Below, piece after piece: positions 1-6,006 of a DNA stretch of 6,006 nt; the stretch's first letter is position 1; each line of letters starts with the position of its first letter. Source of the DNA: Candidatus Bathyarchaeota archaeon B23 (lineage in GTDB: Archaea; Thermoproteota; Bathyarchaeia; TCS64; B23); NCBI GenBank assembly GCA_001593875.1, contig LUCA01000051.1:1-6006 (forward strand), given 5' to 3'. Under the pieces are notes generated by a model that worked only from the letters and a program-made list of their open reading frames with translations, did no database searches and was not told where the DNA came from. Position numbers and translations under genes: made by a program.

Positions 1-978
1 GAGTCCTGGAGGAACGTCGTCTTCACCAGGAACACCAGTGAGAGCATAAACCTCGTGGCCCGGGGCATGCCGTGGAGGAGGGGAGACAAGATCGTGACGA
101 CGATGCTGGAGCACCACTCCAACTACATCGTCTGGCTGAGGGCGGCGAAGCTCTTCGGCGTCGAGGTGGAGGTCGTGGAGCCCAGCGCCGAGGGCCTCTT
201 CAACCCCTCAGACTTCGAGCGGGTCATCGACGACAGGACGAGGCTCGTCGCCGTGACCTGGGTCTCCAACGTCCTAGGCGTCGTGGTCCCCGTGGAGGAG
301 ATCGCCGAGGTAGCCCACGACCATGGGAGCCTCCTCCTCGTCGACGGCGCTCAGGCCGTCCCCCATATAAAGACGGACGTCCAGGAGCTGGGCTGCGACC
401 TCCTCGCCTTCTCGGGGCATAAGATGCTGGGGCCGACGGGCATCGGCGTCCTCTACATCGGCCCCTCAGCCCTGGAGGAGTTGGAGCCCCTCTGCATAGG
501 AGGCGGAACCATAAGGGATGTAGGCCTCAACCACTACGAGCTGGGGGAGAGCCCTGAGAGATTTGAGGCTGGAACCCCAGCTATAGCTGAGGCCATCGGG
601 CTGGGGGCGGCCGTCGACTACCTGGAGGCCCTGGGCATGGGGGCTGTGGAGAAGCATGATAGGAAGGTCTCCTGGGCCATCAGGGAGGGGCTGAGGGGGC
701 TGAGGGGGGTGGAGGTCTATGGGCCTAAGGATCCCCAGCATGGCTTGAGCGTCGTCTCCTTCAACGTGGAGGGGCTCAACCCCCATGAGGTGGCCCTCGC
801 CCTCGACGCCTCGGCCGACATCATGGTCCGATCGGGGCATCACTGCGCCCTGCCGCTGGTGAAGCATCTCCTCAACCGCCCCTGGGGGACCGTCAGGGCG
901 TCGACCTACATCTACAACACCCTGGAGGAGGTTGAGAGGTTGGTGGAGGCGGTGGGGGAGATCGCCGGGGGCCTCTAA
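1..978 (+). CDS. sufS: SufS-type (group II) cysteine desulfurase, 3' part
   Basis: This PLP enzyme takes sulfur from cysteine as a persulfide, releasing alanine, and feeds Fe-S cluster assembly in the cytoplasm. The frame is open from base 1, so the N-terminus lies outside the window. Comparing its lysine and cysteine positions with E. coli SufS suggests about 80-85 residues are missing. All expected active-site elements are visible: EHH (codons 37-39) for PLP stacking, DGAQAV (Asp codon 115, Gln codon 118), SGHK with the Schiff-base lysine at codon 141, the FEAGTP segment, the catalytic cysteine in RSGHHCA (codon 282, bases 844-846) and the substrate-carboxylate arginine in VRAS (codon 299). 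It looks catalytically competent, unlike the IscS-like paralogue encoded nearby on the other strand. Its TAA overlaps the stop of the convergent gene. A kynureninase-like or selenocysteine lyase function is less likely but not excluded. Confidence 0.93.
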   Translation, partial: ESWRNVVFTRNTSESINLVARGMPWRRGDKIVTTMLEHHSNYIVWLRAAKLFGVEVEVVEPSAEGLFNPSDFERVIDDRTRLVAVTWVSNVLGVVVPVEEIAEVAHDHGSLLLVDGAQAVPHIKTDVQELGCDLLAFSGHKMLGPTGIGVLYIGPSALEELEPLCIGGGTIRDVGLNHYELGESPERFEAGTPAIAEAIGLGAAVDYLEALGMGAVEKHDRKVSWAIREGLRGLRGVEVYGPKDPQHGLSVVSFNVEGLNPHEVALALDASADIMVRSGHHCALPLVKHLLNRPWGTVRASTYIYNTLEEVERLVEAVGEIAGGL

Positions 979-1250
979 TCCGATAGGAGCTCCCTCAACA
1001 GGCTCTCGGCCTCGCCCCGCTCCCCTATGCCCTTCAGGAGAAGCCTGCCGGTGGCGAAGAGGGTGAGGCCTCTCCCCTTGTAGGAGGCCCTTATCATCAT
1101 CCCTGAGATGTCCTTCTCCACCCTACATTTGGCCAGAATCCGTTTTAGGGCCTCCCTCAGCCTGTCGTATCTGAGGATGACGACGTAGTCCCCCTCCTCC
1201 CCGCAGGCCTCGTCGATGCGGCTCACATAATCCTCTAGGGGGCTGCTCAC
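975..1250 (-). CDS. Conserved-looking small protein, third gene of the iscS-iscU operon
   Basis: I do not recognise this 91-residue protein with certainty. Its GTG start overlaps the iscU TGA in a GTGA junction, so the two are probably translationally coupled and the product may serve Fe-S assembly. The N-terminal half is charged, with Cys16 and Cys42. The C-terminal half (residues about 52-91) has a strand-strand-helix pattern: IRASYKGRGLTLFATGRLL, then a Gly-rich turn, then an EAESLLRELL helix. This resembles half of a TATA-binding-protein-like fold (strand, 'F.sGki...G', helix), but that is an impression from pattern only. No signal peptide or membrane segment is visible. The gene ends in TAG (bases 975-977), sharing bases with the sufS TAA on the other strand. 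Its composition matches its neighbours and it fills the gap exactly, so I take it as a real gene. Confidence 0.7.
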   Translation of the reverse strand: MSSPLEDYVSRIDEACGEEGDYVVILRYDRLREALKRILAKCRVEKDISGMMIRASYKGRGLTLFATGRLLLKGIGERGEAESLLRELLSD

Positions 1251-1741
1251 CCCTTCTCACCGCCTATCCTCCTCGACAACCTCTCACCGAGCTCCTCCGC
1301 CTCCAGGGCCTGCCTCTCCTCCAGCGTCGCCTCCTCGGGCAGCCAATCAGGGTGAGGCCGCTCCTCGTAGTAGGCCCTGATGGCTCGGCGTAGGGCGCCC
1401 ACGGCGAGGGTTCCACAGTGGAACTTGATGGAGGGAAGACCCCCCAGCTCCTCGGTCAACTCTCTCCAGCTTATGCCCCAGGCCTCCTTCAGGGTCCTGC
1501 CCCTCACCATCTCGGTGAGGAGGCTGGCCGTCGCGATGTTGGCCGCACACCCATAGCTCTCGAAGGACGCCCTCTCGACGACGTCGCCCTCGCCGATCTT
1601 TAGGTAGATGGCGATGACATCGCCGCAGATGGGGCTTCCAGCCGTGGCCGAGACGGTGGCGTCCTCCATCGGCCCAGCGTTCTTGGGATTCCTGAAGAGC
1701 TCAAGGATTTTAGGGCCGTAGGGGAGCGGAACCCTAGACAT
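1247..1741 (-). CDS. iscU: IscU/NifU-N type Fe-S cluster scaffold protein
   Basis: IscU is the scaffold on which nascent [2Fe-2S] clusters are built before transfer to apoproteins. The 164-residue product keeps all cluster ligands: Cys39 in SPICGD with the adjacent Asp41, Cys65 in SYGCAAN, and Cys109 in KFHCGT with His108. The LPSIK segment (102-106) matches the LPPVK-type loop that chaperones recognise in bacterial IscU. The core ends near residue 128. A charged, acidic tail of about 36 residues follows (from about residue 129, with WLPEEATLEE), longer than E. coli IscU, and its role is unknown. The ATG lies 8 bases inside the iscS-like gene and the stop overlaps the next start, so the three genes form one operon. 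The partner desulfurase is degenerate while this scaffold is intact, so the scaffold function is likely preserved. Confidence 0.95.
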   Translation of the reverse strand: MSRVPLPYGPKILELFRNPKNAGPMEDATVSATAGSPICGDVIAIYLKIGEGDVVERASFESYGCAANIATASLLTEMVRGRTLKEAWGISWRELTEELGGLPSIKFHCGTLAVGALRRAIRAYYEERPHPDWLPEEATLEERQALEAEELGERLSRRIGGEKG

Positions 1742-2963
1742 CTCCCCCCTCCCCCTTCAGGGGGCTCAGACCCCTCAATCTCTCGACGGCCCCAGGCAGC
1801 ACCCTCAGGACGTAGTCCACATCCTCATCGCAGTACATCCGGGAGACCTTCATCAGGATGCTCCCATGGGCCTCCTCGGGTCTGCGGCCTATGGCTGTGA
1901 GGACGTGGCTGGGCTGGAGGAGCCTCCTGGTGCAGGCGCTCCCGCTGGAGACGTAGACGCCGTGGAGGCTCAGCTCTATGGTGAGGGCCTCCCCCTCGCA
2001 GCCTAGGAAGCTGATGTTGACGTTGTCGGGCGCCCTCCTCTCCCTCGGCCCGTTGAGCAGTGTCTCCGGGATCGACTTCAGGAGGCCCTCCATCAGGCGG
2101 TTCCTCAGCCGCCTCATGTGGGAGGTGTTCCCCTCGAAGTCCCTGAATAGGAGCTCCGAGGCCTTCTGGAAGCCGACGATGAGGGGGACGTTCTCAACGC
2201 CGGGCCAGAGCCTCTGAGTTCCCAGCTGCCCCTCCAGCAGCCTCTCCACCTCCACGCCCTCCCCGACGTAGAGGGCGGCTACGCCCCTGGGGCCGAGGAC
2301 CTTATAGCTGCTCACCGTCGCCATATCGACGCCCAGCTCCCCGACGTTGAAGGGTATCCTCCCATAGGCGTCGGAGGCGTCGGTGTGGAAGACGGCGTCG
2401 GGGTTTTTGTCCTTCACCAGCTCCACCGCCTCCCTCAGGGGCTGGATGGTGCCGATCTCGTGGTTCACGGCCGAGATGCTGACGAGGATCGTCTCCCTGT
2501 TCACGGCCTCCCCGAGGGCATCGAGGTCGATGAACCCCTCCCCGTCGACGGGGACCTCCACCACCTCGAAGCCCCTGGGCCTGAGGAGGTTCAGAGCTAC
2601 ATGGAGGACGTTGAGGGGCTCGATCCTGGAGACGATGATACGCCTCCCCCGCCGCCTATTCGCCAGGGCGGCTCCCATGAGGGCGAGGTTGTTGGCCTCC
2701 GTGGCGCCGGGGATGAAGTTTATCTCCTCCGGCCTAGAGGCTCCGAGGTGCCGCCTGATCTCCTCCAGGGCCCTTTGAACCACGTCGTAGGCCATCCATC
2801 CCGGCTTGTGGGTGATGGAGGGGTTCCCATAGGCCCTCTCGGCGAAGTAGGGGAGCATCGCCTCCAGGACCTCCCGGGCGACGGGCGCCGAGTTCTCCAA
2901 GTCGAGGTAGACCTCCCTCTCCGGCTCCCCATGGGCCTTCAGAAGCTCCTCCACGCTGAACAT
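1734..2963 (-). CDS. iscS: IscS/NifS-like aminotransferase-fold protein with degenerate active site
   Basis: By fold this is a group I cysteine desulfurase, 409 residues, full length. Recognisable blocks are YLD (19-21), PGATEANNLAL (85-95), SSYKVLGPRG (218-227), ENVPLIVGF (257-265), SSGSACT (339-345) and the C-terminal ERLRGLSPL. The likely Schiff-base lysine (Lys221) and the mobile-loop cysteine (Cys344) remain. Against E. coli IscS many catalytic positions differ: His104 is Pro116, Asn155 is His168, Gln183 is Asp198, His205 is Tyr220, the RSGT segment is WPGV (253-256, losing the PLP-phosphate threonine), and substrate Arg356 is Leu370. From memory, Archaeoglobus fulgidus IscS, which lacks the lysine yet binds IscU, shares the Arg loss and the 'VLPG..ERLR..SPL' ending. 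I infer a related protein whose desulfurase activity is weak, altered or absent and which may act as an assembly partner of IscU. The ATG at 2963 is preceded by AGGAG, unusually close. The gene ends in TAG. Confidence 0.88.
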   Translation of the reverse strand: MFSVEELLKAHGEPEREVYLDLENSAPVAREVLEAMLPYFAERAYGNPSITHKPGWMAYDVVQRALEEIRRHLGASRPEEINFIPGATEANNLALMGAALANRRRGRRIIVSRIEPLNVLHVALNLLRPRGFEVVEVPVDGEGFIDLDALGEAVNRETILVSISAVNHEIGTIQPLREAVELVKDKNPDAVFHTDASDAYGRIPFNVGELGVDMATVSSYKVLGPRGVAALYVGEGVEVERLLEGQLGTQRLWPGVENVPLIVGFQKASELLFRDFEGNTSHMRRLRNRLMEGLLKSIPETLLNGPRERRAPDNVNISFLGCEGEALTIELSLHGVYVSSGSACTRRLLQPSHVLTAIGRRPEEAHGSILMKVSRMYCDEDVDYVLRVLPGAVERLRGLSPLKGEGGDV

Positions 2964-2981
2964 CTCCTAGACGCCCCCACA

Positions 2982-2990
2982 TCTATAACA
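2982..2990 (-). promoter_or_regulatory. Candidate TATA box for the iscS-iscU operon
   Basis: On the minus strand the sequence reads TGTTATAGAT, with an archaeal TATA-like core centred near 2986. Initiation about 24-25 nt downstream would fall at or next to the iscS ATG at 2963, giving a leaderless transcript. A second AT-rich element on the same strand (GATATAAG, 3006-2999) could instead give a leader of about 14 nt. The call rests on spacing and composition only. Confidence 0.5.
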
Positions 2991-2998
2991 CCGTGATA
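2984..2998. promoter_or_regulatory. Imperfect palindromic operator candidate in the divergent iscS/regulator region
   Basis: TATAACACCGTGATA matches the perfect palindrome upstream of the ATPase gene (TATAACAGTGTTATA) at 12 of 15 positions, including the whole left half TATAACA. It overlaps the AT-rich promoter elements of both divergent genes, so a bound protein could block TBP/TFB access in both directions. The neighbouring HTH protein is the obvious candidate binder. That assignment is inference; the match itself is direct. Confidence 0.5.
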
Positions 2999-3006
2999 CT
3001 TATATC
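2999..3006 (+). promoter_or_regulatory. Candidate TATA box for the HTH regulator gene
   Basis: CTTATATC is centred about 28 nt upstream of the ATG at 3031, which would give a transcript starting almost at the start codon. The alternative is TATAAC at 2984-2989, about 15 nt further upstream. That would give a leader carrying the Shine-Dalgarno match at 3017-3023, so which box is used is open. Confidence 0.5.
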
Positions 3007-3016
3007 TTGTCGAGCT

Positions 3017-3023
3017 GGTGATC
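3017..3023 (+). promoter_or_regulatory. Ribosome binding site of the HTH regulator gene
   Basis: GGTGATC is a seven-base match to the anti-Shine-Dalgarno complement of archaeal 16S rRNA (GGAGGTGATCC), seven bases before the ATG at 3031. It supports that start and implies that the transcript has a leader, which favours the more upstream TATA element. Confidence 0.6.
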
Positions 3024-3030
3024 GAGTGGG

Positions 3031-3336
3031 ATGGACTTCCCCTGCGAGGATGTCTCTAGGAGGATACTGCCCGTCTTCAGGGCGATGATGGCGAGGAAGC
3101 TCGTAGGCGACTACGGGTTCACGCAGACGGAGGCGGCCTCGATACTGGGGGTGAGCCAGCCCTCCATAAACCACTACCTCACCTCCAAGAGGGGGAGGCT
3201 GGAGACCATCCGGGGGATGGAGGAGCTGGAGAGGCTGACGGATGAGCTGGCGGAGAAGATGGCCCGCGGCCTCCTGGGGAGGGAGGACATCGTCGGGGAG
3301 TTCTGCAGGGTCTGTAGGAGGCTGAGGCGGGGGTAG
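3031..3336 (+). CDS. Small HTH transcriptional regulator with conserved-type cysteines (COG2522-like)
   Basis: This 101-residue protein has a helix-turn-helix of the XRE/lambda-repressor-like kind at about residues 22-52: the segment YGFTQTEAASILGVSQPSIN, then HYLTSKRG. An N-terminal PCE motif (Cys5) and a C-terminal CxxC (Cys92, Cys95, in EFCRVCRRLR) flank it. This layout matches, as I remember it, the archaeal COG2522 family of predicted regulators. The three cysteines could bind a metal ion or an Fe-S cluster and act as the sensor. The gene is divergent from iscS-iscU and 37 bp upstream of a heavy-metal ATPase. Similar palindromes lie in both flanking promoter regions, so autoregulation plus control of both neighbours is a reasonable inference. 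The ATG has a good ribosome binding site. The stop is TAG. Confidence 0.8.
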   Translation: MDFPCEDVSRRILPVFRAMMARKLVGDYGFTQTEAASILGVSQPSINHYLTSKRGRLETIRGMEELERLTDELAEKMARGLLGREDIVGEFCRVCRRLRRG

Positions 3337-3337
3337 A

Positions 3338-3345
3338 TTTATAAC
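3338..3345 (+). promoter_or_regulatory. TATA box of the heavy-metal ATPase gene
   Basis: TTTATAAC is a strong archaeal TATA-like element centred about 32 nt upstream of the TTG start at 3374. This predicts transcription from around 3366 with a very short leader. The box overlaps the palindrome at 3340-3354, a typical arrangement for repression by blocking TBP/TFB. It suggests the ATPase has its own promoter rather than depending only on read-through from the regulator gene. Confidence 0.6.
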
Positions 3346-3354
3346 AGTGTTATA
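3340..3354. promoter_or_regulatory. Perfect palindromic operator candidate upstream of the ATPase gene
   Basis: TATAACA-G-TGTTATA is a perfect 7-bp inverted repeat around one central base. It lies in the 37-bp gap between the regulator and the ATPase and overlaps the TATA box. A related, less symmetrical copy lies between the regulator and iscS. Both the symmetry and the recurrence support a dimeric HTH protein as binder. A short hairpin in RNA is possible, but 7 AT-rich pairs with a one-base loop cannot form a stable stem. Confidence 0.65.
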
Positions 3355-3373
3355 GAAAGGATATGGAGACGCC

Positions 3374-4318
3374 TTGGGGAAGAGATGGAGCTTCGAGATC
3401 GAGGGGATGCACTGCCCCTCCTGCGCCCTAAACATCGAGAGAAGCCTATCGAAGGCCGAGGGAGTCCTCAAGGCCCGGGTTCTCTTCACGGCCAGAAGGG
3501 GGGAGGTCCTCTACGATCCCAGGGTCATAGATGTAGACGCCCTGAGGGGGATCGTGGAGGGATTGGGTTATAGGGTGGTCGAGGGACGCCGGAGGGAGGG
3601 GGAGGGGAAGTTCCGGCTCTTCCTCCTCGGCCTCCTCCTGTCGCTCCCCATAGTCCTCCTGAAGTTCGCCCTCGACCTCCCAGGGGAGGAGAGGCTGATG
3701 CTCCTCCTCGCCACCCCCATCCAGTTCATAGTGGGAGCCCACTTCTATCGAGGCGCCCTAAACGCCCTGAGGAATAGGGCTCTCAACATGGACGTCCTCG
3801 TCACCCTCAGCACCACCTCCGCCTACCTCTACTCCCTCCTCTCCACGCTCCTGACAACGGGAGGCCCCACCTTCTACGAGGCCTCCTCGCTGACCATCAC
3901 CACCATCACCCTCGGCGTCCTGCTGGAGGAGAAGGCGACGAGCAGGGCTGGGGAATCCATAGAGCGACTCATGGCCCTACAGCCGAAGAGGGCGAGGGCC
4001 CTGAGGGCCGAGGAGACCATCAAGGTGGAGATCCTCTCCAACGCCGAGTGCCCAGGGGCCGCTGAGACTAGGAGGCTCCTCCAGGAGGTCCTCAAGGAGC
4101 TGGGCTTGGAGAGGCACATCCTGGTGGAGGAGAGGGAGACCTCAGGCCCATCGCCGATAGTTGTGATCGACGGCGCCGCCGTCGGCATCGGCGATGTGGG
4201 GGAGGGGGCCTGCTGCCTCCTCTACCGGGAGGGGGACCAGCTCCTAGGTCATCCCAGCAGGCAGAGCCTCCTCAAGGCCCTCCTCAGCAGCCTCACCGAG
4301 GTGGAGGTCCCCATATAG
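3374..4318 (+). CDS. P1B heavy-metal ATPase, N-terminal part (HMA, four TM helices, inserted thioredoxin-like domain), ending at in-frame TAG
   Basis: This is the front part of a CopA-like efflux ATPase that pumps soft metal ions, most likely Cu(I), out of the cell. It begins with a heavy-metal-associated domain whose GMHCPSC motif carries Cys14 and Cys17. Four hydrophobic segments follow (about 80-100, 108-127, 139-161, 167-186), matching MA, MB, M1 and M2. Next comes the beginning of the actuator domain, LQPKRARALR (202-211). Normally this runs straight on to EVEVPIEE-VGD-VRPGE. Here about 95 residues are inserted first, and EVEVPI is followed by TAG where a glutamate codon is expected. I chose TTG at 3374 because GGAG (3365-3368) precedes it and the HMA domain needs this start. 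The ATG at 3363 is out of frame and leads to an early stop. Whether this part is a separate protein, a read-through product or a broken gene is open. Confidence 0.85.
   Translation: MGKRWSFEIEGMHCPSCALNIERSLSKAEGVLKARVLFTARRGEVLYDPRVIDVDALRGIVEGLGYRVVEGRRREGEGKFRLFLLGLLLSLPIVLLKFALDLPGEERLMLLLATPIQFIVGAHFYRGALNALRNRALNMDVLVTLSTTSAYLYSLLSTLLTTGGPTFYEASSLTITTITLGVLLEEKATSRAGESIERLMALQPKRARALRAEETIKVEILSNAECPGAAETRRLLQEVLKELGLERHILVEERETSGPSPIVVIDGAAVGIGDVGEGACCLLYREGDQLLGHPSRQSLLKALLSSLTEVEVPI
4007..4297 (+). other. Thioredoxin-like domain inserted in the ATPase actuator domain
   Basis: Residues about 212-308 do not belong to a P-type ATPase. They read as a compact alpha/beta domain: strand VEILSNAECPG (Cys226-Pro227), helix ETRRLLQEVLKELG, strand ILVEE, a SPIVVIDG strand with a Ser-Pro that matches the cis-proline position of thioredoxin folds (260-267), then GACCLLY (Cys280, Cys281) and a final helix SRQSLLKALLSSL. 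From memory this matches small stand-alone thioredoxin-like proteins ('ILYFEGCP...', 'GSPTVRVDG', 'GCRLY', 'P...L..AL'), some of which are annotated as alkylmercury-lyase-like. The reading frame and codon use continue smoothly through it. It could bind, reduce or hand over metal thiolates, but this is inference. Confidence 0.7.
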
Positions 4319-4327
4319 GAGGGGGAG

Positions 4328-4330
<3 letters not shown>
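4316..4330 (+). other. In-frame TAG followed by Shine-Dalgarno-like GGAGG and GTG
   Basis: The two ATPase parts lie in the same frame with only three codons between the TAG (4316-4318) and the GTG (4328-4330). GGAGG (4318-4322) overlaps the last base of the stop and lies five bases before the GTG, so termination-reinitiation is physically possible. The alignment around it (EVEVPI, stop, EGEVGELLVVRPGE) fits the usual EVPIEE.EVGD.LVVRPGE with no gap. The TAG therefore stands where a GAG would be, one base change away. The surrounding sequence is rich in GAG and GGG codons, so the SD match could be by chance. Confidence 0.75.
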
Positions 4331-5777
<1,447 letters not shown>

Positions 5778-5797
<20 letters not shown>

Positions 5798-6006
5798 GAA
5801 GCCTCAAGGCCTTCAAGGCCCAATGGGGGTCGCTGAGTAGGGCTCTGCCCACGGCGACGAGGTCCACCCTCCCCGATCGGAGGATGGCGTCAGCCTCCTC
5901 CGCCGTCTTGATGCCCCCTACGCCTATCACCGGGATCCCCGCCGCCCTCCTCACCGCCTCAGCCTGGGGGACGTAGTAGCCTGCCCCCTCAACCCCCGGT
6001 GGACTA
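5778..6006 (-). CDS. Old Yellow Enzyme-family NADH:flavin oxidoreductase, C-terminal end
   Basis: The last 75 residues of a TIM-barrel FMN enzyme are visible; the rest lies beyond the window. The segment AGIPVIGVGGIKTAEEAD is followed by RVDLVAVGRALLSDPHW. These are the phosphate-binding strands and the closing 'D.valGR.lLadP.w' motif typical of OYE/YqjM-like ene-reductases and related 2,4-dienoyl-CoA reductases. The upstream part GYYVPQAEAVRRAAG also fits that family. The substrate cannot be told from this fragment. The TGA at 5778-5780 lies inside the 3' end of the convergent ATPase gene, a 20-base overlap. No functional link to the ATPase is evident. Confidence 0.85.

Noticed and set aside
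466..867. Minus-strand open frame opposite sufS
   Set aside because: No family resemblance; sufS on the + strand has full motif support.
2385..2996. Long open frame (203 codons) on the + strand opposite the iscS-like gene
   Set aside because: Its translation is low-complexity with repeated His/Pro/Asp/Gly runs and no motif, and it mirrors a clearly recognisable gene on the other strand. GC-rich DNA gives many such antisense frames.
3340..3354. Palindrome as a transcription terminator of the regulator gene
   Set aside because: The arms are short and AT-rich with a one-base spacer, no T-tract follows, and the element overlaps a TATA box and recurs in the divergent promoter region. An operator fits better.
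3363..3425. ATG just upstream of the ATPase TTG start
   Set aside because: It is in another frame and reaches a TAA after about 20 codons. The HMA domain is encoded in the TTG frame, which also has a GGAG at suitable spacing. A regulatory micro-ORF cannot be excluded but has no support.
4316..4318. TAG as pyrrolysine codon with genome-wide recoding
   Set aside because: Three other genes here end in TAG, and reading through them would give implausible extensions into antisense or overlapping coding DNA. No PYLIS-like structure is evident to the eye. Local read-through of this one TAG stays possible, so it is kept as an alternative in the finding.

Overview
The window is gene-dense, GC-rich DNA that looks archaeal. 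Arginine is mostly AGG and isoleucine often ATA, GTG and TTG starts occur, and AT-rich TATA-box elements sit about 25 nt upstream of starts. The regulator belongs to a mainly archaeal HTH type. I cannot fix the lineage: a thermophilic or Bathyarchaeia-like archaeon is plausible but is a guess.

Layout. (1) 1-978 (+) is the 3' part of a canonical SufS-type cysteine desulfurase with its active site intact. (2) 975-2963 (-) is a tightly packed operon, read iscS-like, iscU, then a 91-residue unknown ORF, with overlapping stops and starts. It meets sufS tail to tail. The IscS-like protein keeps the PLP lysine and the mobile-loop cysteine but has lost many other active-site residues. This recalls the atypical IscS of Archaeoglobus fulgidus. 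(3) 2964-3030 is a divergent promoter region with an imperfect palindrome. (4) 3031-3336 (+) is a small Cys-containing HTH regulator. (5) 3337-3373 holds a TATA box overlapping a perfect 7-1-7 palindrome, TATAACAGTGTTATA, 12 of whose 15 positions match the divergent-region site. (6) 3374-5797 (+) is a CopA-like P1B heavy-metal ATPase in one reading frame, interrupted by an in-frame TAG at 4316-4318 that is followed by a Shine-Dalgarno-like sequence and a GTG. Just before the TAG, a thioredoxin-like domain of about 95 residues is inserted into a hairpin of the actuator domain. (7) 5778-6006 (-) is the 3' end of an Old Yellow Enzyme-family flavin oxidoreductase, overlapping the ATPase end by 20 nt.

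How it may work together. The shared palindrome suggests that the HTH protein controls its own gene, the metal ATPase and the iscS-iscU operon. That would link soft-metal efflux to Fe-S cluster assembly, a sensible pairing because copper and similar metals damage Fe-S clusters. This link is inference. The most unusual items are the thioredoxin-like insertion in the ATPase, the TAG/restart junction next to it, and the degenerate desulfurase paired with an intact IscU.
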